Shown here piece by piece: positions 24,819-34,036 of a DNA stretch of 64,000 nt. Below the pieces are notes generated by a model. The model was not told the origin of the DNA and searched no databases. It saw only the letters and a program-made list of their open reading frames with translations. A program made the position numbers and the translations under genes. The DNA is taken from assembly GCA_963803755.1 (NCBI GenBank), contig CAWDNP010000007.1, positions 496,001 to 560,000 of the forward strand, read 5' to 3'. Origin of the DNA: CAVUPF01 sp963803755. Its GTDB lineage: Bacteria; Actinomycetota; Thermoleophilia; Solirubrobacterales; 70-9. Within the stretch, counting starts at the first letter, position 1; each line of letters starts with the position of its first letter.

Positions 24819-25871
24819 ATGAACGCCCAGTTGACAGCCGCGGAGCGAACCCACCTGCGCCGGGCGTTGGACCTTGCTGAGCGCGGGCGGGGACGGGTGA
24901 GTCCGAATCCGCTGGTCGGAGCGGTGCTGGTGGGAGATGGCGAGGTGATCGGGGAGGGTTGGCATGCCGAGCTGGGAGGACTGCATGCTGAGCGGGCTGC
25001 GCTGGAGGACTGTCGTGCTCGCGGGGAGGATCCGGCGGGGGCAGCGATGTATGTGACGCTTGAGCCCTGCGCTCACCAGGGTCGGCAGCCACCCTGCACA
25101 GAGGCGATTCTGGAGGCCGGGATCGCGCGGGTCGTGATCGCCTCTGAGGATCCGACCGAGAAGGCTGCCGGACGCGGGCCGGGGATCCTTCGCGATGGCG
25201 GGGTCGAGGTGGGGTTCGCTGCTGGCGAGGAGGCCGCTGCCGCGCGGCTGCTCAACCAGCCCTTCCGCAAGCACGCCCGGACCGGCTTGCCACTGGTCAC
25301 GCTGAAGATGGCGATCTCGCTCGACGGCCACACCTCAACCGCCCCCGGCGATTCGCCCTGGATCTCCGGTGAGCAGAGCCGCGCTTTGGTCCATCGCTGG
25401 CGCGCCGAATCTGACGCGATAGCGGTCGGCATCGGCACGGTCTTGGCCGACGACCCGTTGCTGACCGCCCGCGATCCCAACGTAACACGCCAGCCGATGC
25501 GCGTCGTTTTCGACTCCCAGGCCCGCCTTCCGCTTGACTCCAAGCTCCTGCGCACCCTCGATCAGTCCCAGGTGATCGCGGTGGCGTCCCCTGGGGCTGA
25601 CCCCGCCCGCGTCGACGCACTGCGCGAGGCAGGGGTCGAGGTCCTCGCCGTCGCGGACATCACCTCCGCCCTCGCTGACCTCGGTCGACGCAACATCACC
25701 AGCCTCTTTCTCGAGGGCGGCGCAACCCTTGCTGGCGCCTTCGCTGCCGCCGATCAGATCGATCAGGCCCGAACCTTCCTCGCCCCGATCCTCCTCGGCG
25801 GTTCCAGGCGGAGCTCGGCGCTAGACGGATCCGAGGACACCCTGGTCATGGCCCGCTTTAAGGAGTGGTGA
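24819..25871 (+). CDS. ribD: Bifunctional pyrimidine deaminase/reductase RibD
   Basis: Second and third steps of riboflavin synthesis after GTP cyclohydrolase II. N-terminal deaminase domain with the zinc motif HAERAALEDC and PCAHQGRQPPC; C-terminal reductase domain from about residue 145 starting TLKMAISLDGH and including a late LEGGATLAGAF. ATG 24819 (350 residues) is preferred over TTG 24795, because the latter would lie inside the operator palindrome. The stop overlaps ribE (TGATG). Confidence 0.95.
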   Translation: MNAQLTAAERTHLRRALDLAERGRGRVSPNPLVGAVLVGDGEVIGEGWHAELGGLHAERAALEDCRARGEDPAGAAMYVTLEPCAHQGRQPPCTEAILEAGIARVVIASEDPTEKAAGRGPGILRDGGVEVGFAAGEEAAAARLLNQPFRKHARTGLPLVTLKMAISLDGHTSTAPGDSPWISGEQSRALVHRWRAESDAIAVGIGTVLADDPLLTARDPNVTRQPMRVVFDSQARLPLDSKLLRTLDQSQVIAVASPGADPARVDALREAGVEVLAVADITSALADLGRRNITSLFLEGGATLAGAFAAADQIDQARTFLAPILLGGSRRSSALDGSEDTLVMARFKEW

Positions 25872-26476
25872 TGTTCACCGGTCTGATCCAGGACGTGGGC
25901 AGGGTGGAGGCAGTCGAGTCCGGCGCGGGTGGCGCACGGTTGCGGATTGCGACTCGCTTGGGGAGTGAGGTCGGGACAGGTGACTCGGTCGCCGTGAGCG
26001 GCGTCTGCCTGACCGCGACGGCCGCCGACGCCAGCGGATTTGACACCGAGGCGATGAACCAGACCTTGGCGGTGAGTTCACTGGGCGGAATCGAGATCGG
26101 CGCCCGGGTCAACCTGGAGCTCGCTATGCGAGTCTCAGATCGGCTGGGCGGCCACATCCTTCAGGGCCACGTCGACGGCGTCGGGGAGATCGTCTCCGTG
26201 ACTCCGGACGGCTTCGCCCGTCGCCTCCGTGTCGCGCTTGCGCCTGAGCTGTCCCGCTACGTGGTCGAGAAGGGCTCGATCGCGCTAGATGGAGTCAGCC
26301 TCACCGTCGCCGCGCTCGCTAAGGACTGGGTCGAGGTCTCCCTGGTGCCCGAGACCCTGGAGCGGACCAACCTAGGCGGGGCCTCGCCGGGGGACGGGCT
26401 GAACGTCGAGTGCGACATCGTGGCGAAGTACGTGGAGCGGCTGGTGTCACCATTCGCTGGAAAGGAGCGAGCGTGA
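25871..26476 (+). CDS. ribE: Riboflavin synthase alpha chain
   Basis: Dismutates two 6,7-dimethyl-8-ribityllumazine molecules to riboflavin. Two lumazine-binding repeats are evident: MFTGLIQDVGRVEAV with SVAVSGVCLTA, and ILQGHVDGVGEIVSV with SIALDGVSLTV. AGGAG lies 6 bases upstream inside the ribD end. 201 residues, full length. Some databases call this gene ribC. Confidence 0.95.
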   Translation: MFTGLIQDVGRVEAVESGAGGARLRIATRLGSEVGTGDSVAVSGVCLTATAADASGFDTEAMNQTLAVSSLGGIEIGARVNLELAMRVSDRLGGHILQGHVDGVGEIVSVTPDGFARRLRVALAPELSRYVVEKGSIALDGVSLTVAALAKDWVEVSLVPETLERTNLGGASPGDGLNVECDIVAKYVERLVSPFAGKERA

Positions 26477-27804
26477 GCCATATGACGGAGAGCGAGAGGA
26501 CGGAGGGCACGAGCGCCGGGATCGAGGAGGGCCCGTTCTCGACGATCGAGGAGGCGATCGAGGAGATTCGCCGCGGGCGGATGGTGGTCGTCTGCGACGA
26601 CGAGACCCGTGAGAACGAGGGCGATCTGACGATGGCGGCGCAGTTCGCGACGCCCGAGGCGATCAACTTCATGGCGAAGGAGGGGCGCGGGCTGATCTGT
26701 CTCTCGCTGACCTCCGAACGTTGCGAGGCGCTGGGCCTCAACCTGATGGCGGCGAAGAACGAAGCGCCGCTGCAGACCGCCTTCACAGTCGCGGTCGAGG
26801 CCAGGCACGGCGTCACGACGGGGATCTCTGCCCACGACCGCGCCCACACGATCCAGGTCGCGATCGACCCCCGATCGACCCCGCACGACCTGGTCCAGCC
26901 TGGCCACGTCTTCCCGCTCAAGGCCAAAGACGGCGGCGTGCTGGAGCGCGCCGGGCAGACCGAGGCCTCGGTCGACCTGGCGCGGCTCGCCGGCCTCACT
27001 CCCGCCGGCGTCATCTGCGAGATCATGAACGACGACGGGACGATGGCTCGCGTCTCCGACCTCCTCCTCTACTGCGAGCGACACAGCCTGAAGATGGTCA
27101 CGGTCGCCGACCTGATCGCCTACCGTCGCCGCACCGAGAAGCTCGTGGAGCGGGTCGTCGCGACCGCTTTGCCAACCGAGTTCGGCGACTTCACCGCGGT
27201 CGGCTATCGCTCCCTGGTCGATGACAAACACCATGTGGCGATGGTCAAGGGCGAGGTCGACGGCGCCGAGGACGTGCTGGTCCGCGTCCACAGTGAGTGC
27301 CTCACCGGCGACGTCTTTCACAGCATGCGCTGTGACTGCGGCGAGCAGCTGGCGGCGGCGCTGAGGATGATCGAGCGCGAGGGGCGCGGCGTCCTTCTCT
27401 ACCTCTCCCAGGAGGGGCGGGGGATTGGCCTGCTCAACAAGTTGCGCGCCTACAAACTCCAGGAGGAGGGCGCCGACACGGTCGAGGCCAATCTGAAACT
27501 GGGCCTGCCGGCCGACTTGCGCGACTACGGGATCGGCGCCCAGATCCTCGGTGACCTCGGCCTGAGCAGCATTCGTATCCTCACCAACAACCCGAAAAAG
27601 ATCATCGGCCTAGAGGGCTACGGGCTCTCGGTCACCGAGCAGGTGCCGATCGAGGCGGCCCCCAACGCCCACAACGAGGACTACCTGCGAGCCAAGCGGG
27701 ACAAGCTCGGCCACTCTTTGCACCACCAGGGCCTCGCCCTCGATGAGGAGATGATCCACGACGAGGGCAGGCGGGACGCCGGAGAGAACCGCGCCGATGG
27801 CTGA
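26473..27804 (+). CDS. ribBA: Bifunctional DHBP synthase / GTP cyclohydrolase II
   Basis: Feeds both branches of riboflavin synthesis. Residues about 1-220 are 3,4-dihydroxy-2-butanone-4-phosphate synthase (DDETRENEGDLTMAAQ with catalytic acidic residues, GVTTGISAHDRA). Residues about 225-430 are GTP cyclohydrolase II with the zinc ligands CLTGDVFHSMRCDCG and SQEGRGIGL. GTG 26473 is chosen because AAAGGAG lies 5 bases before it; ATG 26482 would place the ribosome site too far. It overlaps both neighbours. Confidence 0.95.
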   Translation: MSHMTESERTEGTSAGIEEGPFSTIEEAIEEIRRGRMVVVCDDETRENEGDLTMAAQFATPEAINFMAKEGRGLICLSLTSERCEALGLNLMAAKNEAPLQTAFTVAVEARHGVTTGISAHDRAHTIQVAIDPRSTPHDLVQPGHVFPLKAKDGGVLERAGQTEASVDLARLAGLTPAGVICEIMNDDGTMARVSDLLLYCERHSLKMVTVADLIAYRRRTEKLVERVVATALPTEFGDFTAVGYRSLVDDKHHVAMVKGEVDGAEDVLVRVHSECLTGDVFHSMRCDCGEQLAAALRMIEREGRGVLLYLSQEGRGIGLLNKLRAYKLQEEGADTVEANLKLGLPADLRDYGIGAQILGDLGLSSIRILTNNPKKIIGLEGYGLSVTEQVPIEAAPNAHNEDYLRAKRDKLGHSLHHQGLALDEEMIHDEGRRDAGENRADG

Positions 27805-28288
27805 GTCGACCGCCTTCCTCGAGGAGTTCAGCGAGGAGGAGCACAGCGCCCTGGCGCCGCTGCGGTTCGCCGTCTGCGTCGGTCGCTTCTACGAGGACCT
27901 GGCAGAGCGGTTGTTAAGCGGCGCCGAGGAAGGATTCGAGCTGGCGGGGGTGAGCTCCTCATCGGTGAGCCGGGTCTCGGTTCCCGGCGCATATGAGCTC
28001 CCCTTCGCCGCGAAGCTCCACGCCGGGAGTGGTCGCTTTGCCGGGGTCGCCTGCCTCGGGGTCGTGATCCGCGGGGAGACCGACCACTACGACTTCGTCT
28101 GCGCCGAGGCTGCGCGGGGCATCCAGGACGTGCAGCTGGAGACCGGGGTGCCCTGCGCCTTCGGCGTGATCACCTGCGACACGATGGAGCAGGCGCTCGC
28201 CCGGGCCGGCGGCGGCAAGCGTGACCAGGGCCGAAACGCCGCCCTCACCGTCGCCCGTATGGCGCTGCTCAAACGCCAGCTGGGTTGA
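27797..28288 (+). CDS. ribH: 6,7-dimethyl-8-ribityllumazine synthase
   Basis: Condenses the ribityl-pyrimidine with DHBP. Motifs: VGRFYEDLAERLL, VPGAYELPFAAK, GVVIRGETDHYDFVC (with the catalytic His) and GVITCDTMEQAL. 163 residues. It overlaps ribBA by 8 bases and completes the D-E-BA-H operon. Confidence 0.95.
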   Translation: MAESTAFLEEFSEEEHSALAPLRFAVCVGRFYEDLAERLLSGAEEGFELAGVSSSSVSRVSVPGAYELPFAAKLHAGSGRFAGVACLGVVIRGETDHYDFVCAEAARGIQDVQLETGVPCAFGVITCDTMEQALARAGGGKRDQGRNAALTVARMALLKRQLG

Positions 28289-28311
28289 CTGGCTACCATC
28301 CAGCGTCCCGG

Positions 28312-28503
28312 ATGGCCAAGGTATGTCACAGCTGCGGCAAGGGACCGGCGTTCGGCCAGTCCCGGAGCCACTCAATGGTCGCCACTAAGCGGCGCTTTGA
28401 CCCAAACCTGCAGAAGGTTCGGATCCAAGAGGGCGGCCGCACACTGCGCGCCTACGTCTGCACCCGCTGCCTGAAGTCCAACAAGGTAATCAAGGCGGCC
28501 TAG
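28312..28503 (+). CDS. rpmB: Ribosomal protein bL28
   Basis: 63-residue ribosomal protein starting MAKVCHSCGKGPAFGQSRSH and ending CTRCLKSNKVIKAA; it keeps two CxxC pairs, so it is the zinc-binding form. ATG 28312 is the family start; TACCAT (28294-28299) lies 12 bases upstream. Confidence 0.96.
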   Translation: MAKVCHSCGKGPAFGQSRSHSMVATKRRFDPNLQKVRIQEGGRTLRAYVCTRCLKSNKVIKAA

Positions 28504-28511
28504 CTCCAGCT

Positions 28512-28517
28512 TAGACT
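28512..28517 (+). promoter_or_regulatory. -10 hexamer TAGACT before fakA
   Basis: Lies 11 bases before the fakA ATG and directly after the rpmB stop, implying a separate promoter for fakA-recG. Confidence 0.4.
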
Positions 28518-28528
28518 CGGGCTCGTGT

Positions 28529-30160
28529 ATGCCTGATCCCAGCATCGCGCGATTTCGGCGTGTCGTCGGCTCCGCCTATGCCTCCTTGGAGGCCCGTCGC
28601 CACGAGGTCAACGACCTCAACGTCTTCCCCGTCGCCGACGGCGACACCGGCGACAACATGGCGATGACGATGCGCGCCGTGATGGAGGAGCTGGACCGCC
28701 TCGATGGGTTAGAGATCGATGCGGTCGGCCGCACCCAGCTGGTCCAGGCTCTCGCTCGCGCGGCGCTGATGGGGGCGCGCGGCAACTCGGGCGTCATCCT
28801 CAGCCAGATCGTCCGTGGCGCGGCCGAGGAGTTGGTCAGCCGGCCCGGCGAGCTGGTCGACCCGGTCCTCGTCGCCTCTGCCTTTGCCCGCGCCGCCGAC
28901 GCCGCCTATGAATCAGTGCGCGAGCCGGCCGAGGGAACGATGCTGACCGTCTTTCGCGAGATGGCCCACTCGATCGCCCGCCAACTCGCCCACTTAGAGG
29001 CCGGCAAGCAGCGGCTCGACCGCGACGTCACCGAGGCCCAGCAGGACGCGATCCTCGCCGAGGTCCTGGAGCGGGCGATCTCCGACGGCGAGCGCGCGGT
29101 GGAGCGGACGCCCGAGCAGCTCGAGGTTCTACGCGAGTCGGGCGTCGTTGACGCCGGCGGCTACGGCCTGGTGCTGATCCTCGCCGGGGTGGTCGCTGGC
29201 CTGCGCGGCGATGGCGCCGAGCTACCCGAGCTACCCCGCCACGAGGCGCCCCGCCTCAGCCGCCCCCACCACGAGGACTCTCGCTTCCGCTACTGCACCA
29301 ACTTCATCGTCGCCGGGCACGGGCTCGCCGGGCGCGAGTTTGTGCCGCTGCTCGAGGGGCTGGGCGACTCGATCCTCGTGGTCGGGGACGAGGTGACGCT
29401 CAAGGTCCACGTCCACACCGACGAGCCGGAGGCAGCCGTCGCCCTCTTCGAGGACGCCGGCGAGGTGACCAACCTCGACGTCGCCGACATGCGCGAGCAG
29501 ATGGCCGAGCGCGAGGCGCGGCTTGCCCCGGGGCGGACCGGAGTCCTCGCGGTGGCCGCGGGCGCGGGGATGGAGCGGCTGTTCACCGAGCTCGGCGCCC
29601 ACGTCGTGCCTTGTGGTGAGAGCCTCAATCCGTCCACTTATGAGCTGCTGGCAGGGATCCACGAGGTCCCTGCCGAGGAGGTGCTGGTGCTGCCCAGCTC
29701 CTCGAACGTGACGATGGCGGCCGAGCGCGCCTGCGAGCTGTCGGAGAAGCCGGCCCGGGTCATCCCTGCTAGCTCCCAGCAGGCGAGCCTGCTGGCCCTG
29801 GTCGAGCTCAACCCGGCGGATGCGGCCGAGGAGAACGCCAAACGCCTTGCCGGCGCGCTCTCGAAGATCGCCACCGGCGGTGTCGCGCCCGCTGCCCGCG
29901 ACGATGTGGGGGGCCGCTTTCGCCAGGGCGACGCGGTCGGCTTTACCGGTAGCGAGATCGTCGCTTGGGGCGGGGCGGGTTCGACCCTGGCGACGACGAT
30001 TCGGCGCCTCGCCGAGGGAGCGGAGATCGTCACCGTGATCGCGGGCGAGGGAGCCCCGATCCCGCTCGCGGAGATCGATACCCATGTCCCTGACGGGGTC
30101 GAGGTCGAGACCCACGAGGGCGGCCAGCCGAGCTGGTGGTGGCTGCTCGCCGCCCAGTAG
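28529..30160 (+). CDS. fakA: DAK2/YloV-family fatty acid kinase subunit
   Basis: Kinase subunit that phosphorylates fatty acids held by a FakB-type binding protein (known from Firmicutes). The N-terminal DhaL-like domain shows NVFPVADGDTGDNMAMTM (Asp ligands for Mg-ATP) and MGARGNSGVILSQI. The C-terminal half is the conserved YloV region. 543 residues. The gene order rpmB-fakA-recG is conserved, although an Asp23 gene that often sits between is missing here. No fakB is visible in the window. Confidence 0.85.
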   Translation: MPDPSIARFRRVVGSAYASLEARRHEVNDLNVFPVADGDTGDNMAMTMRAVMEELDRLDGLEIDAVGRTQLVQALARAALMGARGNSGVILSQIVRGAAEELVSRPGELVDPVLVASAFARAADAAYESVREPAEGTMLTVFREMAHSIARQLAHLEAGKQRLDRDVTEAQQDAILAEVLERAISDGERAVERTPEQLEVLRESGVVDAGGYGLVLILAGVVAGLRGDGAELPELPRHEAPRLSRPHHEDSRFRYCTNFIVAGHGLAGREFVPLLEGLGDSILVVGDEVTLKVHVHTDEPEAAVALFEDAGEVTNLDVADMREQMAEREARLAPGRTGVLAVAAGAGMERLFTELGAHVVPCGESLNPSTYELLAGIHEVPAEEVLVLPSSSNVTMAAERACELSEKPARVIPASSQQASLLALVELNPADAAEENAKRLAGALSKIATGGVAPAARDDVGGRFRQGDAVGFTGSEIVAWGGAGSTLATTIRRLAEGAEIVTVIAGEGAPIPLAEIDTHVPDGVEVETHEGGQPSWWWLLAAQ

Positions 30161-32388
30161 TGCGCTCCTTCGCCGGCGCCTCCAAGCTCGAGGAGGCCCA
30201 GCTGCGCGACGCCCCGGTCCACTGGCCGCGCCCGCGTGTCCTGGAGGTGTCCCTCGAGGCCCTGGAGGGGGTCGGCCCGAGGCTCGCCGAGGCCGCTGCG
30301 CAGGCCGGTATCCAGACCGTGGGGGACCTGCTGCTGCGGATCCCCCATAGCCACCGCGACCGCAGGATCGAGCCGCTGGGCGCGCTCGAGCCGGGGCAGA
30401 AGGCGACGGTGAAGGTCGAAGTGCTCGGCGAGAAGCCGCGCCCGTTTCGCCGGCGCGGCTTGAGCATCGTCTCGGTCAAAGTCGGCGATGAATCCGGATC
30501 GGTCAGGGCGACCTGGTTTAACCAGCCGTGGATCGCCGAGAGGCTTGCCCCGGGCACATCCCTGCTGCTGACGGGTTCCCTGGATAAGCGGGGGTTTCGG
30601 GTTGCCGAGTATGAGCCCTTATCGCCTTACCCGCGGGTTCTGTCTCGGGGGGAGGAGGGCGCTGCGGACGGGGGCGTCCTTAAGCCCCCTCCCCCCGCCC
30701 CATCGGCGAGCGAGGGCGCTACAGCCCCGCCCCCCCACACGACCGGATTGGTGGCGGTGCACCCGGCGACCGAGCGGCTCAGGCCGCAGCGGTTGCGTGA
30801 TTGGGTGTGGCAGGCGTGTCGCTGGGCCGGCAATGTGATCGAGCCGCTGCCGGCCGAGCTGCGGGCCCGCAGGAGCTTGGCCGGAGCCGGGGACGCGATC
30901 AAAGCCGTCCATTTTCCCGAGGGCGAGGCGGATATCGAGGGAGCCCGGCAGCGCCTGGCCTTCGAAGAGCTGTTCCTTTACCAGGCCGTCCTGGCTGCGC
31001 GCAAGCGGGCGCACCGGGTTGGGCGTCCAGCGCCGCAGTTGGGGAAGCCGGGGGAGATCGTGGGTGAGTGGATCGCCTCGCTGCCGTTTGAGCTGACTGG
31101 GGAGCAACTGGGGGCGTTTGAGGAGATCGATGCGGACCTCGGCTCCGGGGAGCCGATGCAGCGGTTGTTGATGGGAGAGGTTGGGTCGGGGAAGACCGTG
31201 GTGGCCATGTACTCGATGCTGCGATCGCTGGAGGCCGGGTTTCAGGCGGTGCTGATGGCGCCGACGGAGACCTTGGCCGAGCAGCACGCGGCGACGCTGG
31301 ATCGGCTGCTGGCGCAGAGTCCCCTGCCGCTTGGGCTGTTGACGGGGGCGACTCCGGCGGCGGGGCGGAGGAAGACGCTGGAGCGGCTGGCCAGCGGGGA
31401 GCTGGGACTCGTGGTGGGGACGCATGCGCTGATCGAGCCCTCGGTCCAGTTCGCCCGGCTGGGGGTTTGCGTGGTCGATGAGCAGCATCGGTTCGGGGTA
31501 GAGCAGCGCAAGGCGCTGGACTTAAAGGGGAAAGAGGGGATGGCGCCCCATGTCCTTCACATGACCGCCACTCCGATCCCGCGGACGCTCTCGCTGACCG
31601 CCTACGGCGACCTCGATACGACGGCTCTACACGAGCTGCCTGCCGGGCGGCAGCCGGTAAAGACCTGGCTGGTGAAGGAGGGTCGCCGTTCCGCCGCTTA
31701 TGAGTTCATACGGAAGCGCCTAAGTGCCGGACGGCAGGCCTATGTGGTCTGCCCGCTGGTCGAAGAGTCCGAGAAATTGCAGGGAAGGGCGGCCGAGGTT
31801 GAGGCTGCGCGCCTTGCGGCGGGGGAGCTACGCGGCTTTGAGATCGGCGTCCTGCATGGCCAGATGCCCCCGGCCCGCAAGGCCGAGGCGATGGAGGCGT
31901 TTACCTCCGGCGCCACCGACGTTCTCGTCGCCACCACGGTGATCGAGGTCGGGATAGACGTCCCCAACGCGACGGTGATGCTGATCGAGGGGGCGGAGCG
32001 CTACGGCGTCTCCCAACTGCACCAGCTTCGCGGCCGGATTGGGCGGGGCGAGCACGCATCCCATTGCCTGCTCTTCGCCGAGGGGGCGGGGCGAGCGGCG
32101 CGGCAGCGGCTTGAGGCGGTGGCCCGCGAGAGCGACGGCTTCAAGCTCGCCGAGGTCGATCTCGGCCTGCGCGGCGAGGGGGAGATCCTCGGCACTCGCC
32201 AGCACGGACTGCCTCGCTTTCTCGTCGCGACGCTGCCCGAGGACACGCCGACCCTGATCGCCGCCCGCGACGATGTCCTCGCCCTCTTGCGCCGCCACGG
32301 CTCTCTCGAAGACCCGGCTCTCGGCCCGCTGATGGACGCCGCCCGACGCCGCTTCGGCGCCGGTGCCACCGATTCGATACCCCTCTGA
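30160..32388 (+). CDS. recG: ATP-dependent DNA helicase RecG
   Basis: Fork-reversal helicase. GTG 30160 overlaps the fakA stop by one base. The N-terminal wedge/OB domain is followed by Walker A GEVGSGKT (about 339), VVDEQHRFG (Walker B DEQH, about 440) and motif VI QLRGRIGRG. 742 residues. A Pro/Ala-rich insert (about residues 165-195, including KPPPPAPSASEG) interrupts the wedge region and looks like an unstructured loop. Confidence 0.95.
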   Translation: MRSFAGASKLEEAQLRDAPVHWPRPRVLEVSLEALEGVGPRLAEAAAQAGIQTVGDLLLRIPHSHRDRRIEPLGALEPGQKATVKVEVLGEKPRPFRRRGLSIVSVKVGDESGSVRATWFNQPWIAERLAPGTSLLLTGSLDKRGFRVAEYEPLSPYPRVLSRGEEGAADGGVLKPPPPAPSASEGATAPPPHTTGLVAVHPATERLRPQRLRDWVWQACRWAGNVIEPLPAELRARRSLAGAGDAIKAVHFPEGEADIEGARQRLAFEELFLYQAVLAARKRAHRVGRPAPQLGKPGEIVGEWIASLPFELTGEQLGAFEEIDADLGSGEPMQRLLMGEVGSGKTVVAMYSMLRSLEAGFQAVLMAPTETLAEQHAATLDRLLAQSPLPLGLLTGATPAAGRRKTLERLASGELGLVVGTHALIEPSVQFARLGVCVVDEQHRFGVEQRKALDLKGKEGMAPHVLHMTATPIPRTLSLTAYGDLDTTALHELPAGRQPVKTWLVKEGRRSAAYEFIRKRLSAGRQAYVVCPLVEESEKLQGRAAEVEAARLAAGELRGFEIGVLHGQMPPARKAEAMEAFTSGATDVLVATTVIEVGIDVPNATVMLIEGAERYGVSQLHQLRGRIGRGEHASHCLLFAEGAGRAARQRLEAVARESDGFKLAEVDLGLRGEGEILGTRQHGLPRFLVATLPEDTPTLIAARDDVLALLRRHGSLEDPALGPLMDAARRRFGAGATDSIPL

Positions 32389-32424
32389 GATGATCATCGC
32401 AGGCGCCTGTAAAAGGGGGAATCG

Positions 32425-32964
32425 ATGCGTGTGATCTCGGGGGAGTTCGGTGGCCGGCGCTTGGTCGCGCCGCGCGGCTGGAAGGTCCGGCCAACCTCCG
32501 ACCGCCTCCGCGAGGCGATCTTCTCCGCACTCGGTGAAATCTCACCCGCCGCTCGCGTCCTCGATCTCTACTGCGGGACCGGCGCGCTGGGAATCGAGGC
32601 GCTCTCCCGCGGCGCCGGGCATGCGGTCCTGGTCGACCGCGACACCCGGGCCGCGCTCGGAAACGTCGAGCGCCTCGGCGTGGGCGATCGAGTCGAGCTG
32701 GTCCGGGCCGACGTCGGGCGCTGGCTGGCGCGGGAGCCCGGTCCCCCGGCCTTTGAGCTGGTCTTCGTCGATGCCCCCTATAGACTCGCCGACCGCGTGG
32801 GGCCCGAACTCGACACCTATCTGCCGCGGCTGCTCGCCCAGGGCGGGAGGGCGGTAGTCGAGAGCGGCGCCGGGCGCCCGCTTCGACTCGACTCCCTCGA
32901 GCGCCTGCGCCAGCGCCGCTACGGCGCCGCCGAGGTTTCCTTCTACCGGAGGAGAGGGGAGTGA
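32425..32964 (+). CDS. rsmD: 16S rRNA m2G966 methyltransferase
   Basis: Starts MRVISGEFGGRRLVAPRG, typical of RsmD, followed by RPTSDRLREAIFSAL, the SAM-binding VLDLYCGTGALGIEALSRG and the catalytic motif written DAPY (family NPPY/DPPY). 179 residues. Overlaps coaD by GTGA, a gene pair found together in many bacteria. Confidence 0.93.
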   Translation: MRVISGEFGGRRLVAPRGWKVRPTSDRLREAIFSALGEISPAARVLDLYCGTGALGIEALSRGAGHAVLVDRDTRAALGNVERLGVGDRVELVRADVGRWLAREPGPPAFELVFVDAPYRLADRVGPELDTYLPRLLAQGGRAVVESGAGRPLRLDSLERLRQRRYGAAEVSFYRRRGE

Positions 32965-33461
32965 GCGAGCGAAACGGCACCGTCGTTTGCCCGGGCAGCT
33001 ATGACCCGGTCACCAACGGGCACGTCGACATCATTACCCGTACCGCCCAGGTCTTCGAGCGGGTCGTGGTCGGGGTCGTCAACAACCCGGTCCGCAAGGA
33101 GAAGACGTTGTTCACCGCGCAGGAGCGGGAGGCATTCATCAGCGCGGCGACGGCCGACCTCCCCAACGTCAGCGTCAAGATCTTCTCCAACCTGCTGGTC
33201 GAGTTTGCCCGCGAGAACGACGCCACCGCGATCGTCAAGGGGTTGCGGGCGATCTCTGACTTTGAGTACGAGTTCGAGATGGCGCAGCTCAACCGCAAGC
33301 TCGACCCCGGTATCGAGAGCGTCTACGTGATCGCCTCGCCCCATTACAGTTTCCTCTCCTCTACCGGGGTCAAGGAAATGGCGACCTTCAGCGGCGACGT
33401 CTCCGATCTCGTCCCGGGGCCGGTCGCGGCCGCGCTGGCGCAGCGGCTGAGCGACAGGTAG
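32961..33461 (+). CDS. coaD: Phosphopantetheine adenylyltransferase
   Basis: Penultimate step of CoA synthesis. Nucleotidyltransferase motifs GSYDPVTNGHVDI (TxGH type) and SSTGVKEMA are present, with AIVKGLRAISDFEYEFEMA in between. 166 residues. GTG start preceded by GGAGAGGGG. Confidence 0.96.
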   Translation: MSERNGTVVCPGSYDPVTNGHVDIITRTAQVFERVVVGVVNNPVRKEKTLFTAQEREAFISAATADLPNVSVKIFSNLLVEFARENDATAIVKGLRAISDFEYEFEMAQLNRKLDPGIESVYVIASPHYSFLSSTGVKEMATFSGDVSDLVPGPVAAALAQRLSDR

Positions 33462-33564
33462 GCTTCCGGTTCGGAGGGGATGTGGGCGAGAGTTTGCAAA
33501 AAGCCGAGGAAATAACGGCTTCTTCACCAAAGATGCCGCCGACACGTAGGCTTACGACCTGCTG

Positions 33565-34035
33565 ATGGACGTTCTGGTCCTCATAGACAAGCTGGACGAC
33601 GTCGTCCACAACGCACGCCCCGTCCCGCTGACGGATCAGGTGCGCGTGGACCGTGAGGAGATCTACGACCTCCTTGACCAGATGCGGGCGACGATACCCG
33701 AGGAGATCAAGCAGGCGCGCTGGATCGTCAAGGAGCGCCAGGAGATGCTGGCCGAGGCGAAACGGGAGGCGGAGCGGATCGTCCGCGAGGCCCGCGAGCA
33801 ACAGGCCCGCTTGATCTCCGACGAGGAGGTCACCAAGCAGGCCGAGCGCGCGGCCGATGAGATCGTCGAGGACGCGCGGACCCGCGAGCGTGAGATCCGG
33901 CTCGGTGCCGAGGACTACGCCGACGAGATCCTCAATACGCTCGAGGTCAACCTCCAGAAGTTCCTCGCCGCCGTCCAGCGGGGGCGGGACCGACTCGCCG
34001 GGCGCGACGAAGAGCCAGCTGAGATCGAGCAGTAG
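33565..34035 (+). CDS. sepIVA: SepIVA/DivIVA-like coiled-coil cell-division protein
   Basis: 156 residues: a short N-terminal region with VHNARPVPLTDQVRVDRE and IYDLLDQMRATIPEEIKQAR, matching the start of mycobacterial SepIVA, then a long Glu/Ala/Arg coiled coil (about 55-150). It is shorter than the mycobacterial protein (about 245). The position next to the yceD/rnc region is conserved with mycobacteria, which supports the assignment. Probably associated with septum or growth-pole organisation at the membrane. Confidence 0.78.
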   Translation: MDVLVLIDKLDDVVHNARPVPLTDQVRVDREEIYDLLDQMRATIPEEIKQARWIVKERQEMLAEAKREAERIVREAREQQARLISDEEVTKQAERAADEIVEDARTREREIRLGAEDYADEILNTLEVNLQKFLAAVQRGRDRLAGRDEEPAEIEQ

Positions 34036-34036
34036 C

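Noticed and set aside
24580..24819. FMN riboswitch upstream of ribD
   Set aside because: The conserved core strings were not found; only a palindrome and a possible -10 are there.
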